DNA of 51,498 bases from an uncultured Monoglobus sp. (GTDB taxonomy: Bacteria > Bacillota > Clostridia > Monoglobales > Monoglobaceae), in the NCBI GenBank assembly GCA_947624775.1, contig CANQLT010000007.1, positions 1 through 51,498 on the forward strand. Reading direction: 5' to 3'. The notes beneath the pieces were generated by a model. It was not told where the DNA came from, ran no database searches, and saw only the letters and a list, made by a program, of their open reading frames with translations. Positions 36,787 to 45,431 of this stretch are shown piece by piece; position 1 is the stretch's first letter, and every line of letters begins with the position of its first letter. The translations under genes were made by a program, and so were the position numbers.

Positions 36787-38475
36787 ATGTTTGATTTTGA
36801 CAATTTTTGTTTCAGGTGCATGGGAAAGACCGAAAATGGAGTTTGTAAATCCTGTGGTTTCAACAACGGCGGGTATGAAACGCCTCCTCATCACCTGAAA
36901 CCCAAAACAATTCTAAACGGAAAATATGTGATCGGAGCAGCCATGGGCGAGGGCGGATTCGGAATAACCTATGTGGGATACGACCTCAATCTTGATATAA
37001 GGGTTGCGATAAAAGAGTATTTTCCGAGCGGTATGGTTACCCGCGGAGCCACAGGGGAGGGCAGCGTGTCGTTGTATACCTCCGGCGATCCTCAGGGCTA
37101 TGAGAACGAAAAGAACAAGTTTTTGTTTGAGGCCAAAACATTGGCAAAGTTCGACGATCTGCCGGGTATCGTGTCGGTGAGGGACTTCTTTAACGAAAAC
37201 GGCACCGCGTATATCGTCATGGAGTTTATAGACGGAGTAAGTCTCAAGGACTATCTAAAGCAAAACGGCGGAAAGATAAGCGTCGACCAAGCCCTGAGAA
37301 TGACGGAGCCCCTTTTGAGGTCGCTCAGTTTGATACATAAGAGCGGAATAATCCATCGCGACATAAGTCCGGACAATATTATGATAACAAAAAAGGGCGA
37401 GATAAAGCTGCTTGATTTCGGCGCGGCCAGAGGCGTTTCTCCCGACGGCACCAAGAGCATGTCGGTGCAGCTTAAACACGGCTACGCCCCGGAGGAACAG
37501 TACAGGAGCCACGGCAAGCAGGGCCCGTGGACCGATGTGTACGCCATATGCGCCACCATCTACCGCGCTATAACAGGGCAGGTCCCGGTCCAGTCGCTTG
37601 AGAGAATGTACGAGGATCATCTGGTTCCGCCCTCAAAGATGGGTGTGAACATCGATCCTCGGCTCGAGGCGGCGCTGATGAAAGGCATGGCGGTTTATGC
37701 GAGCGCCAGGTTCGAAAACGTTGACGACCTGTATAACGCGATATACTGCGGGGCGGCGGTCGAGTATGATCCGAGCCGCCCACCTGCGGGACCCGACCCG
37801 AGTAGGAATATAAGCGCGGGGCAGGGTTCGCCGAGAGGCGGATATCATTCTCCCGAGCAGCGGCCGCCAAAAAAGAAAAACTCTCCCGTTTTGATTGCGG
37901 TCATCTCCGCGATGGGAGTGGTTGCCGCGGCGATAATAATTGGTATTATTCTTATGTTCGGTTCTTCGGGCGGCGACGAGCAGGATCAGACTGTCGCGGT
38001 AGTTACGCCTACGGCGGCGCCGACACCCACTCCGCCCCCGCCTCCGGTTTTCAGCGACTACAGCGCTTCAAGCACCAGAGGTGTTGACTATACCGCGGGA
38101 TATGCCAATAACTATTATGCCTCGTACGCAATAGACGGGGATATGACTACCGCTTGGTCGTGTGACAGAAACGTGGAGCTGACGCCCACATACACGCTCA
38201 AAGCGGACACAAAGCAGCACGTGAGCGGCATAAAGCTCACAAACGGCTATTGCAAGTCAAGCCAAACTTATTATAAAAACAGGAGAATAACGCAGATACA
38301 GATTACGTATGAGGGCGGTAGCCAAGTCGCTGATCTTCAGCAGGACGCCTACAGGGTCATGCAGGATATACCGCTCACAGTCCCGGTCGATACCTCGTAT
38401 ATTTCAATAAAGGTCTCAGACACGGTCTACGGCGACTGGAAGGATATAGCAATCAGCGAGATATCGGTATATTAG
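36787..38475 (+). CDS. Transmembrane Ser/Thr kinase with zinc ribbon and extracellular discoidin-like domain
   Basis: 562 residues. N-terminal zinc ribbon (Cys8, 11, 20, 23: CFRCMGKTENGVCKSC); Hanks-type kinase with GEGGFG (54-59), AIKEY (Lys76), HRDISPDN (190-197) and DFG (210-212); APE-like APEEQY; basic juxtamembrane stretch; membrane helix (about 366-391); Pro/Thr linker; and an outer domain of about 138 residues with YAIDGDMTTAWS, the signature of F5/8-type or related glycan-binding folds. All catalytic residues are present. There are no PASTA repeats, so it is not a PrkC orthologue. It lies 36 nt after the pectate lyase and 8 nt before an M15 peptidase, suggesting a surface sensor for polysaccharide or wall (inference). 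Confidence 0.9.
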   Translation: MFDFDNFCFRCMGKTENGVCKSCGFNNGGYETPPHHLKPKTILNGKYVIGAAMGEGGFGITYVGYDLNLDIRVAIKEYFPSGMVTRGATGEGSVSLYTSGDPQGYENEKNKFLFEAKTLAKFDDLPGIVSVRDFFNENGTAYIVMEFIDGVSLKDYLKQNGGKISVDQALRMTEPLLRSLSLIHKSGIIHRDISPDNIMITKKGEIKLLDFGAARGVSPDGTKSMSVQLKHGYAPEEQYRSHGKQGPWTDVYAICATIYRAITGQVPVQSLERMYEDHLVPPSKMGVNIDPRLEAALMKGMAVYASARFENVDDLYNAIYCGAAVEYDPSRPPAGPDPSRNISAGQGSPRGGYHSPEQRPPKKKNSPVLIAVISAMGVVAAAIIIGIILMFGSSGGDEQDQTVAVVTPTAAPTPTPPPPPVFSDYSASSTRGVDYTAGYANNYYASYAIDGDMTTAWSCDRNVELTPTYTLKADTKQHVSGIKLTNGYCKSSQTYYKNRRITQIQITYEGGSQVADLQQDAYRVMQDIPLTVPVDTSYISIKVSDTVYGDWKDIAISEISVY

Positions 38476-38483
38476 GAGGCAAT

Positions 38484-39317
38484 ATGGGCAGAAAGAGAGA
38501 TATTTCAACAGGTAAAGCCGTTATAACGGGGATCGTGTCGGGCGCTCTGTTGGTGCTTGCCGCCGCATTGGTTATAACGGCGTTCAGGCATGGCGGAGCG
38601 AAGGAAGAAGCTTCGGCAAATAACGGAAACGCGGAGCCGAACATTCGGGCGGAAGAAGCGGCCGTGACCGAGGCGCCGACCTCGGCGCCGGCCAAGACCC
38701 CCGAGCAGGTCGGAGAAAGAGGAAGTTGGCAGCCGATCCCCGAGAGCGTGGTTTCGGAAATAACCGGAACATCATATCCGGCGGACGGCAGCGCGGTTAT
38801 ATCGCTTGACGAGCTGGCGTATCTCACAATACCGTACCGCGATTTTGACGGCGGCACTCAAACGGGCGAGATGATCGTGGCGAGAGATTTGGCCGACGAG
38901 GTGCTCGACATATTCGCTGAGCTCTACGAGATCGGCTATCCGATCGAGCGTATGAGGCTGGTGGACAAATACGGCGGCAGCGATTTCGCGTCAATTGAGG
39001 AAAACAACACGTCGGCCTTTAATTACAGAATGTCGACCGACGGAGGAACGTCGCTTTCGAAACACGCGTTGGGCCGCGCCATTGACATTAATCCGCAGAT
39101 AAATCCCTATGTCAATTCAAACGGCACAGGCTCACATGAGAACGCGGCCGAGTATTGGTCAAGAGACGTCAGCACATGGCGCGACGAGACAGCCAAGCAG
39201 GCGTATATCGGTCCCGGCACGGATATATACAGGATATTCGTTGATGAGCACGGCTGGGAATGGGGCGGAAGCTGGGACAGCTACCGCGACTATCAGCATT
39301 TCCAGAAATTTAATTAA
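38484..39317 (+). CDS. Membrane-anchored M15 (VanY-like) peptidase
   Basis: Zinc D-Ala-D-Ala carboxypeptidase or endopeptidase acting on peptidoglycan. 277 residues: one N-terminal membrane helix (about 12-34), a low-complexity Ala/Glu/Pro spacer, and an M15 domain with SKHALGRAIDIN (His194, Asp201) and RDYQHFQ (Asp269, His272), the complete catalytic/zinc set. AGGAGG ribosome site 8 nt after the kinase gene, so they are probably co-translated. It may be regulated by, or a substrate of, the kinase (inference). No resistance cluster is nearby, so vancomycin resistance is not implied. Confidence 0.9.
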   Translation: MGRKRDISTGKAVITGIVSGALLVLAAALVITAFRHGGAKEEASANNGNAEPNIRAEEAAVTEAPTSAPAKTPEQVGERGSWQPIPESVVSEITGTSYPADGSAVISLDELAYLTIPYRDFDGGTQTGEMIVARDLADEVLDIFAELYEIGYPIERMRLVDKYGGSDFASIEENNTSAFNYRMSTDGGTSLSKHALGRAIDINPQINPYVNSNGTGSHENAAEYWSRDVSTWRDETAKQAYIGPGTDIYRIFVDEHGWEWGGSWDSYRDYQHFQKFN

Positions 39318-39344
39318 AGAGAAACACGATATGTCGGAGGTTAT

Positions 39345-40688
39345 ATGAATCAGGATTTCACGCGCGGCGCGATTCTAAGCAAGCTTATCGGGTTTGCTCT
39401 GCCAATGCTGCTGGCCCTGTTTTTGCAGGCGATGTACGGCGCGATAGATCTGCTGATCGTGGGCAGGTTCGGAATATCCGCCGATGTTTCGGCGGTGTCC
39501 ACCGGAAGCCAGATAATGCAGACGGTCACGTTCATGATCGAAGGCGTGTCAATGGGCATCACGGTCCTGGCGGGCCATAGGATAGGCGAGGGCAACAACA
39601 AGGAGGCGGGCCGCGTGATAGGCAGCGGCATAGCGCTGTTCGCTATAATTGCGGTCGGCGCTACCGCCGTTATGCTCGTCTGCGCCCGTCCTTTGGCGGC
39701 GCTCATGCGGGCGCCCGAGGAAGCGTTTGGCAGGACAGTGACTTATATATTCTTATGCTCCGCGGGCATGATATTCATAGTGGCGTACAACCTGGTCGGC
39801 AGCATATTCCGCGGCGTGGGCAATTCCCGCGTCCCGCTTATGACCGTGGCGATCGCCTGCGTGTTTAACATAATCGGCGATCTGGTTTTCGTCGCAGGCT
39901 TTAAGATGGGTGTCGCGGGCGCGGCGCTTGCGACCGTAATGGCGCAGGGCGTCAGCGTGCTGCTGTCGCTTATTATAATAAAGCGCGTAAAGCTTCCGTT
40001 CCAGCTCACCCGCCGCGACATACGCCTGCGCAAAAGAATAGTCAAGCGTATTCTTTTTCTCGGTATTCCGATAGCACTCCAGGACCTGCTCGTCAGCATA
40101 TCGTTTCTGGTTATTCTGGCGATTGTCAATTCTTTGGGGCTTGTGGCGTCGGCGGGAGTCGGAGTGGCCGAAAAGCTGTGCGCGTTCATCATGTTGGTGC
40201 CTTCGGCTTATATGCAGTCGATGTCCGCGTTTGTGGCGCAGAACATCGGCGCCGAGAGATACGACAGGGCAAAGAAAGCGCTGCTCTGCGGCATATTGTC
40301 GTCGCTGGCTGTGGGCGTTGTGATGTTTTACGTCTCGTTTTTTCAAGGGGATAAGCTTTCAACGATATTCACAAGCGACCCCGAGGTCATAGCGGCGGCC
40401 GCGAGCTATCTCAAGGCGTATGCGTTTGACTGTATACTGACGTCGTTTCTGTTCTGCTTCAGCGGATATTTCAACGGATGCGGAAAGACGATGTTCAACA
40501 TGGCTCAGGGCGTGCTGGGCGCGTTCTGCGTGCGCATACCCGTTTCGTACTTCGTGAGCCGCATAGCGGGCGTGCCGCTTTTCTACATAGGTCTCGCCAC
40601 GCCGTGCTCAACGATGGTGCAGATCGTTCTGTGCCTGATATATTTTATGATAACCGAAAACAAAAAGCGCGTCGGGGCGCTTGAATAA
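39345..40688 (+). CDS. MATE-family efflux transporter
   Basis: 447 residues, about 12 membrane helices in two similar halves, opening FTRGAILSKLIGFALPMLLA with ALFLQAMYGAIDLLIVGRFG, as in the MATE branch common in Clostridia. Exports drugs or metabolites using an ion gradient; the substrate is not predictable. GGAGG ribosome site 27 nt after the peptidase gene. Its place in a pectin operon is unexplained: it could export inhibitory aromatic by-products of plant wall breakdown (speculation). Confidence 0.92.
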   Translation: MNQDFTRGAILSKLIGFALPMLLALFLQAMYGAIDLLIVGRFGISADVSAVSTGSQIMQTVTFMIEGVSMGITVLAGHRIGEGNNKEAGRVIGSGIALFAIIAVGATAVMLVCARPLAALMRAPEEAFGRTVTYIFLCSAGMIFIVAYNLVGSIFRGVGNSRVPLMTVAIACVFNIIGDLVFVAGFKMGVAGAALATVMAQGVSVLLSLIIIKRVKLPFQLTRRDIRLRKRIVKRILFLGIPIALQDLLVSISFLVILAIVNSLGLVASAGVGVAEKLCAFIMLVPSAYMQSMSAFVAQNIGAERYDRAKKALLCGILSSLAVGVVMFYVSFFQGDKLSTIFTSDPEVIAAAASYLKAYAFDCILTSFLFCFSGYFNGCGKTMFNMAQGVLGAFCVRIPVSYFVSRIAGVPLFYIGLATPCSTMVQIVLCLIYFMITENKKRVGALE

Positions 40689-40698
40689 GGGTGATATA

Positions 40699-41640
40699 AT
40701 GACAAAAATTTTTCTTTTGGGCGACTCGATTGTGACCGCCTACGGAAAGGATTCGGAAAACATAATCGGCGGCTGGGGCGACCACCTCGGCTGCTTTTTC
40801 GGGGATGAGATTTTGGTGATCCCCTGCGCCAACGGCGGCAGGAGCACCAGAAGCTATTTAAACGAGGGCAGATTTATCGACAACGGAAAATTCACAAAAG
40901 ATATGTTTCCATACGGCGTAGGCCCGTGCTATGATTTGATGAGCCGAGGTGATTGGGCACTGATAGAGTTTTGCCACAACGACGACGATTCCGACCGCCG
41001 CGAAAAGCGAGAGGCGCGCCACACGCCGCTGGGAGAGCCCGACGAACGCGGGATATATCCGAGCGTTATGCCCGAGGGAGACGCTCCGTATTCTTTCGGT
41101 TGCGGCGCAACATATAAGGGTTACTTAAAATTTTACATAAAAAAGATTCGCGAAAAGGGCGCGAATCCCGTATTGGTGACGCCTCCGCCCAGAGGCTGCT
41201 TTGTCGGCGGCATTATCGCGTCTGTGCCCGGCAACCACGGCGGCTCGGACAAATTCGGCGAATACGCCTACATACGCGCCATAAGGCAGACGGCGGAGGA
41301 AGAGGATGTTCCGCTGATCGAGTTGTTCGAAAAGGCAAAGGGTTTTATTGACAATCTGGGCGAAGGTAAGTTCAAATATCTTCAGTCGATAAAGGACGCG
41401 GAGGGCAGGACCATCGGCGAGGCTCGGCTGGGCAGGCCCAAGCGCTGGCCCGAGGACTACGACAAAATCATGGAAAGCGGAGAATACTACGATATCGACA
41501 ATACCCACCAGAACCGCTATGGCTCATATGTTTACGCGAGATTCATCGCGGAGGAAATAAAACAAAAAATCCCCGATCTTGCCAAATATCTATCGGACGT
41601 TCCATCAAAAACGATTCCGAAACCCAAAGGCCTCAATTAA
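40699..41640 (+). CDS. SGNH-fold CE12-type rhamnogalacturonan acetylesterase
   Basis: 313 residues with no signal peptide: LLGDSIVTAYG (Ser10), NGGRSTRSYLNEG, EFCHNDDDSD and DIDNTHQNRYG (Asp267/His270) are the four SGNH blocks. Likely deacetylates imported pectic oligosaccharides in the cytoplasm. Start: an ATG at 40699-40701 with AAGGGTGA upstream, 10 nt after the MATE stop; an in-frame TTG at 40681 inside the MATE gene is rejected. Last gene of the operon. Distant paralogue of 6082-7170, but without that protein's Ig-like extension. Confidence 0.87.
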   Translation: MTKIFLLGDSIVTAYGKDSENIIGGWGDHLGCFFGDEILVIPCANGGRSTRSYLNEGRFIDNGKFTKDMFPYGVGPCYDLMSRGDWALIEFCHNDDDSDRREKREARHTPLGEPDERGIYPSVMPEGDAPYSFGCGATYKGYLKFYIKKIREKGANPVLVTPPPRGCFVGGIIASVPGNHGGSDKFGEYAYIRAIRQTAEEEDVPLIELFEKAKGFIDNLGEGKFKYLQSIKDAEGRTIGEARLGRPKRWPEDYDKIMESGEYYDIDNTHQNRYGSYVYARFIAEEIKQKIPDLAKYLSDVPSKTIPKPKGLN

Positions 41641-41643
41641 ATA

Positions 41644-41670
41644 AAAAACCGCGGCGGCGCCGCGGTTTTT
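41644..41670. terminator. Convergent bidirectional terminator
   Basis: AAAAACCGCGGC-GGC-GCCGCGGTTTTT, perfect 12-nt arms with T-runs on both strands; ends the pectin operon (plus) and pbuX (minus). Confidence 0.9.
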
Positions 41671-41671
41671 G

Positions 41672-43027
41672 TTATGCGTTGTTTTGATTTTGGTGCGTTT
41701 CCATGTTTTTGGGGAGAACCAGGTTCAGAATGACTGCGGTCAGGAATACCACCGCCACGCAGTTTTCGGCGAAAACGCTGTTGATGATCTTGGGAAAGAT
41801 CGCGAATATCTCGGGCACCTGGGTGAAACCGAGGCCGATGCTCAGCGAGAGCGCGGCTATCGTTATATTTCTTTGGGTGTAGCCGCAGTTCCCTATCATT
41901 TGCAGACCGCTGACAACGATCGTGCCAAACATCATTATCGTGCAGCCGCCCAGCACCGCGTCGGGCATGGTAGCCAGCAGCGCGCCGAATATCGGGAATA
42001 TTCCCGCGAGTATCATTATAACGGCTCCTGTCGCAATGGCGAAGCGGTTCACGACCTTTGTCATCGCCACCAGACCCACATTCTGGCTGAACGAGGTGAT
42101 CGGCATACAGCCGAAGCAGGCCGAGAGTGCGCTGATAAATCCGTCACAGGCGATAGAGCCCGAGATCTCCCTGTCGGTGACGTCGCGGCCCAGACCGCTC
42201 GACGCCAGCGCCGAGGTGTCGCCTATCGTCTCGGTGGCGGAGACCAGAAAGATCAGCGTCACCGAAATTATAGCGTTGAGATTAAAGACCGGTTTATACG
42301 GCAGTATCGAGGGCAGCGCCACGACCGAGGTGCCCTTGAGCGATTCGAAATCCACCGCGCCTATGACCGCCGCGAATATGTATCCCACAACAAGTCCGAA
42401 CAGGACCGAAAGCTGCTTCCAGTACGACTTGGCGAAAATGTTAAACAGTATGCATGCCAGAAGCGTTACGCCGCCCAGTACCCAGTTGGTGGCTGAGCCG
42501 AACTGCTCACTGCCGCTGCCGCCTCCGAACGAGCTCGCGCCCACCGAGAGCAGCGAAAAGCCGATGGCGGTAACGACGCAGGCCGCGACTATCGGCGATA
42601 TGATCCTGCGCCAGTATTTGGCGAACAGACCCAAAATTCCCTCAACGATGCCGCCTATCATGATGGCGCCTATCGCGGCCTCATAGCCGTAGGCGGGGCC
42701 TATGTAGCAAAGTATCGAAACAAACGTGAAGCTGATACCCATAACGATCGGCAGTCCCGAGCCCAGACGCCAGATCGGGAAAAGCTGGATAAGGCTTCCG
42801 ACTCCTGCCACGATCATGGCGGTTTGGATAAGCCGCGCCGTGTCGTGGTCGCTAAGGCCGCAGGCTCCCGCCACGATGATTATGGGCGCGATATTCGCGA
42901 CGAACATCGCCAAAATGTGCTGGAGTCCGAACGGCACCGCCTTTCCGAAAGGCACTCTGCCGTCAAGCGTGTATATATTCTCGACCGAGGCGGGTTTTTG
43001 CGCCCTATTTGATTTTTCTTTCTTCAT
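41672..43027 (-). CDS. pbuX: Xanthine/uracil permease (NCS2 family)
   Basis: 451 residues, about 14 membrane segments; seen are PFGLQHILAMFVANIAPIII, IVMGISFTFVSI, and the NCS2 signature QNVGLVAMTKVVNRFAIATG. Because it lies 3 nt after xpt, as in Bacillus xpt-pbuX, xanthine is the likely substrate. GGGGGA ribosome site overlaps the xpt end. Moves purine base inward with protons. Confidence 0.9.
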   Translation of the reverse strand: MKKEKSNRAQKPASVENIYTLDGRVPFGKAVPFGLQHILAMFVANIAPIIIVAGACGLSDHDTARLIQTAMIVAGVGSLIQLFPIWRLGSGLPIVMGISFTFVSILCYIGPAYGYEAAIGAIMIGGIVEGILGLFAKYWRRIISPIVAACVVTAIGFSLLSVGASSFGGGSGSEQFGSATNWVLGGVTLLACILFNIFAKSYWKQLSVLFGLVVGYIFAAVIGAVDFESLKGTSVVALPSILPYKPVFNLNAIISVTLIFLVSATETIGDTSALASSGLGRDVTDREISGSIACDGFISALSACFGCMPITSFSQNVGLVAMTKVVNRFAIATGAVIMILAGIFPIFGALLATMPDAVLGGCTIMMFGTIVVSGLQMIGNCGYTQRNITIAALSLSIGLGFTQVPEIFAIFPKIINSVFAENCVAVVFLTAVILNLVLPKNMETHQNQNNA

Positions 43028-43030
43028 AAA

Positions 43031-43618
43031 CTATTCCCCCTGCTCTCTGAAAATAACTTCTCCGGTGTCCGCGTTCATGCCGTCCACAATGGCGAGGGAC
43101 TCGAGGTCATATCCCATATCGCGTATGAGCTTTCCGCCGGGCTGGAACCCCTTTTCGACCGCGATACCTATGCCCTCAACGCTGGCGCCCGCAGATTCGG
43201 CTATCGAAATCAGCCCTTTGAGCGCGCAGCCGTTGGCGAGAAAGTCGTCTATTATCAGGACCTTGTCACCCTCGTTTATAAACTTCTTGGACACGATCAC
43301 TTGGTTTGTGCGCTTGTGTGTGAACGATTCGACCTCAGCGAGATACACGTCTCCGTCGATATTGATAGATTGAGATTTTTTGGCGAACACCACCGGCACC
43401 CCGAAATGTCTCGCCACTATGCAGGCGATGCCTATGCCCGAGGCCTCGATGGTGAGTATTTTGTTTATCTCCTTGTCCGCGAACCGATTTTTAAACTCTC
43501 TGCCCATTTCCTCAAACAGATCAATGTCCATGCAGTGGTTCAGAAAGCTGTCGACCTTCAGAACACCGCCTTCTTTTACCACGCCGTCCCGCGTGATCCT
43601 CTCTTCCAAAAAGTTCAT
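43031..43618 (-). CDS. xpt: Xanthine phosphoribosyltransferase
   Basis: Salvages xanthine to XMP. 195 residues: [54 protein letters not shown] (PRPP loop) followed by LANG. Start at the ATG 43616-43618; the frame stays open upstream but that part is leader and promoter, with no similarity. Promoter at 43656-43684 puts the start of transcription only about 35 nt upstream, too short for a purine riboswitch. Confidence 0.95.
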   Translation of the reverse strand: MNFLEERITRDGVVKEGGVLKVDSFLNHCMDIDLFEEMGREFKNRFADKEINKILTIEASGIGIACIVARHFGVPVVFAKKSQSINIDGDVYLAEVESFTHKRTNQVIVSKKFINEGDKVLIIDDFLANGCALKGLISIAESAGASVEGIGIAVEKGFQPGGKLIRDMGYDLESLAIVDGMNADTGEVIFREQGE

Positions 43619-43655
43619 AACTGCCCCGCCTTTCCATAGAATGATGTTAATTAGA

Positions 43656-43684
43656 ATTATACATTTTTTGCAATATATTGTCAA
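43656..43684 (-). promoter_or_regulatory. Consensus promoter of xpt-pbuX
   Basis: Minus strand TTGACA (plus 43679-43684), 17-nt spacer, TATAAT (plus 43656-43661): both hexamers perfect. Leader of about 35 nt. Confidence 0.88.
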
Positions 43685-43694
43685 TAAATAAATA

Positions 43695-43725
43695 CGGCTT
43701 TTTGCTCGAATTAAGCAAAAAGCCG
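43695..43725 (-). terminator. Terminator of trmK-nif3
   Basis: CGGCTTTTTGC-N9-GCAAAAAGCCG, 11-bp perfect stem, 12 nt after the nif3 stop and just ahead of the xpt promoter. The tail on minus is TATTTATTTA. Confidence 0.75.
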
Positions 43726-43737
43726 CATGAGGAGTTA

Positions 43738-44538
43738 TTATCTTTTTTTGTACGGATCGGCGGAGGAGCTTATTATTTTGAGGTCGGGGAACCGCTCTTT
43801 GAGAAAGTCCTCCATAAAGCCGCATATGATGTTCTCGGTTTCAAAATGTCCCGCGTCGATCAGGTTTATGCCCAGTTCCAGTGCCAGCTGCGCCTCGTGG
43901 TGCTTTATTTCCGAGGTAATATAGACATCGGCGCCCGCGTTGTAGGCGCAGTAGATCAAATCTCCGCCGCTGCCGCTGCATACCGCCGCGGTGGTGACGA
44001 CCTCGGACGGGTCCCCCACATAGCTTATCGCGGCGCAGCCCAGCACGCTCTTGACATAATCAACATAGTCCGCCAGCTCGGTGGGAGTGTCCAGCCGTCC
44101 GACCCTGCCGATGTTGTCAAGGGGCTTGCCGCCGCCGTCGACGCACTCCGAGTCAAGAAAATGCCGCGTGTCCACTATGTCCAGCTTGTCGCAGAGTATG
44201 TCGTTCATGCCGCCGTCCGCGATGTCAAAATTGGTGTGGGCGCTGTAGAGCGCGACATCGTTTTTGATAAGATTGATGATAACGCTGCCTGTAACATCCT
44301 GCTCGATAACGCGGTTTACCGAGGTGAAGATCAGTGGGTGGTGGGTTATTATCATATCCGCTCCCCTATCTATCGCCTCGCGGACATTGCGGCTCGTGCC
44401 GTCAAGCGCGATATAGACCGTGTTCACTTCCTTTTCAAGATCGCCGACCATCAGCCCCACGTTGTCCCAGGGCTCGGCCAGCTCACGCGGAGCCAGGCGC
44501 TCGATATGGTCCGCGATCTGTTTAACGGTTGTTGACAT
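43738..44538 (-). CDS. Nif3-like dinuclear metal protein (YqfO type)
   Basis: Nif3/DUF34 family; widely annotated as GTP cyclohydrolase I type 2, but its role is unsettled. 266 residues: [32 protein letters not shown] (metal His pair), [16 protein letters not shown], and [20 protein letters not shown] with AGHFETE supplying the other ligands. It lacks the inserted PII-like domain of longer homologues. Follows trmK in the same unit, as in Bacillus yqfN-yqfO. Confidence 0.92.
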   Translation of the reverse strand: MSTTVKQIADHIERLAPRELAEPWDNVGLMVGDLEKEVNTVYIALDGTSRNVREAIDRGADMIITHHPLIFTSVNRVIEQDVTGSVIINLIKNDVALYSAHTNFDIADGGMNDILCDKLDIVDTRHFLDSECVDGGGKPLDNIGRVGRLDTPTELADYVDYVKSVLGCAAISYVGDPSEVVTTAAVCSGSGGDLIYCAYNAGADVYITSEIKHHEAQLALELGINLIDAGHFETENIICGFMEDFLKERFPDLKIISSSADPYKKR

Positions 44539-44586
44539 AAGATCACTCCTTTATATTTTACGATTGTTGTATTTATCAATATATGC

Positions 44587-44605
44587 GGGCGGATAATATC
44601 CGCCC
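44587..44605. repeat. 19-bp REP-like palindrome, copy 3
   Basis: GGGCGGATA-A-TATCCGCCC followed by CCTAC, identical to copy 1 at 12927-12945. It lies alone between trmK and nif3, so it is transcribed within this operon. Confidence 0.8.
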
Positions 44606-44626
44606 CTACCGAAAGCGGCGAATAAG

Positions 44627-45310
44627 CTAAGACAATTTCGACAAGATATCTTTTGTTCGCTCAAGCTCGGCTTTTGCCTCGGGCGACGTCGCGCGGCTCA
44701 ATCCGTTTATTTTCGCTTCAAGAGCGTTTGTCAGATTTTTGAGGTATTTGTCGAAATGCTCGGGCCGCCGCGCCGGCAGGTCACGGCCGACAAGGCGCTC
44801 GTGAGGCTCAAGCGGAGCGTTGGTAGTTTTTATCGGCGACATTGAGATTATATTGTATATCTTGCAGCCTTCAACCGCCAAATGTTCCCGTATATTGGAA
44901 TATCCGCTTTCGTATATATAGTCGCGGAACTCGGGCACAGATGACATGGGCTGCGCTATTATCAGCTTTGCGGCGTTCACAATTTTCGGTGAATTTTCGA
45001 GTATTTCCGCGATCGTCTCGCCGCCCATTCCTGCGATAATGATTGTGTCCGCCATGTCTATGGGCGTCAGAGTTTCAAGCCCTGCGCCCAAGCGCAGCGA
45101 GATCATGTCGCTCATGCGGTGTTTGCGCACGGTCTCGGCGGCCCGCATGAGAGGGCCCTCGGCTATGTCCGAGGCGATCGCCCTTTTCGTTTTTCCCCGC
45201 TCGATCAAAGACACGGGGAGATACGCGTGGTCGGTGCCGATATCGGCGGTCACCTCCGAATTTTTTATGAGCTCCGTTATGGTTTCAAGCCGCGGCGTTA
45301 GTTTTATCAT
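44627..45310 (-). CDS. trmK: tRNA (adenine22-N1)-methyltransferase
   Basis: Makes m1A22 in tRNAs using S-adenosylmethionine. 227 residues: IKLTPRLETITELI, ADIGTDHAYLPVSLIERGK (SAM site), AIASDIAEGPLMRAAETV, and DTIIIAGMGGETIAEIL. The start is the ATG at 45308-45310 with AAGGA upstream; the frame extends upstream into the shared promoter region without similarity. Paired with nif3 and divergent from dgt-dnaG-rpoD; in Bacillus the same genes follow sigA on one strand, so the block is inverted here. Confidence 0.94.
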   Translation of the reverse strand: MIKLTPRLETITELIKNSEVTADIGTDHAYLPVSLIERGKTKRAIASDIAEGPLMRAAETVRKHRMSDMISLRLGAGLETLTPIDMADTIIIAGMGGETIAEILENSPKIVNAAKLIIAQPMSSVPEFRDYIYESGYSNIREHLAVEGCKIYNIISMSPIKTTNAPLEPHERLVGRDLPARRPEHFDKYLKNLTNALEAKINGLSRATSPEAKAELERTKDILSKLS

Positions 45311-45341
45311 ATAAATTTTCCTTTTCTTCAATAATATAATT

Positions 45342-45370
45342 AATATATAATAAAACGGATAATTTGTCAA
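45342..45370 (-). promoter_or_regulatory. Promoter of trmK-nif3
   Basis: Minus strand TTGACA (plus 45365-45370), 17-nt spacer, TATATT (plus 45342-45347). Confidence 0.75.
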
Positions 45371-45431
45371 CGCGGAATAAATAAAAGGAAAAAAGGATTT
45401 TTTGTAGAATATTAAACATAGGAGTGATTTT

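Noticed and set aside
38484..39317. VanY vancomycin-resistance gene
   Set aside because: The M15 fold is shared by many wall peptidases, and no vanRS/HAX genes or resistance context is present.
43619..43655. Purine riboswitch before xpt
   Set aside because: The mapped-by-eye promoter leaves about 35 nt, and no aptamer-like loops are visible.
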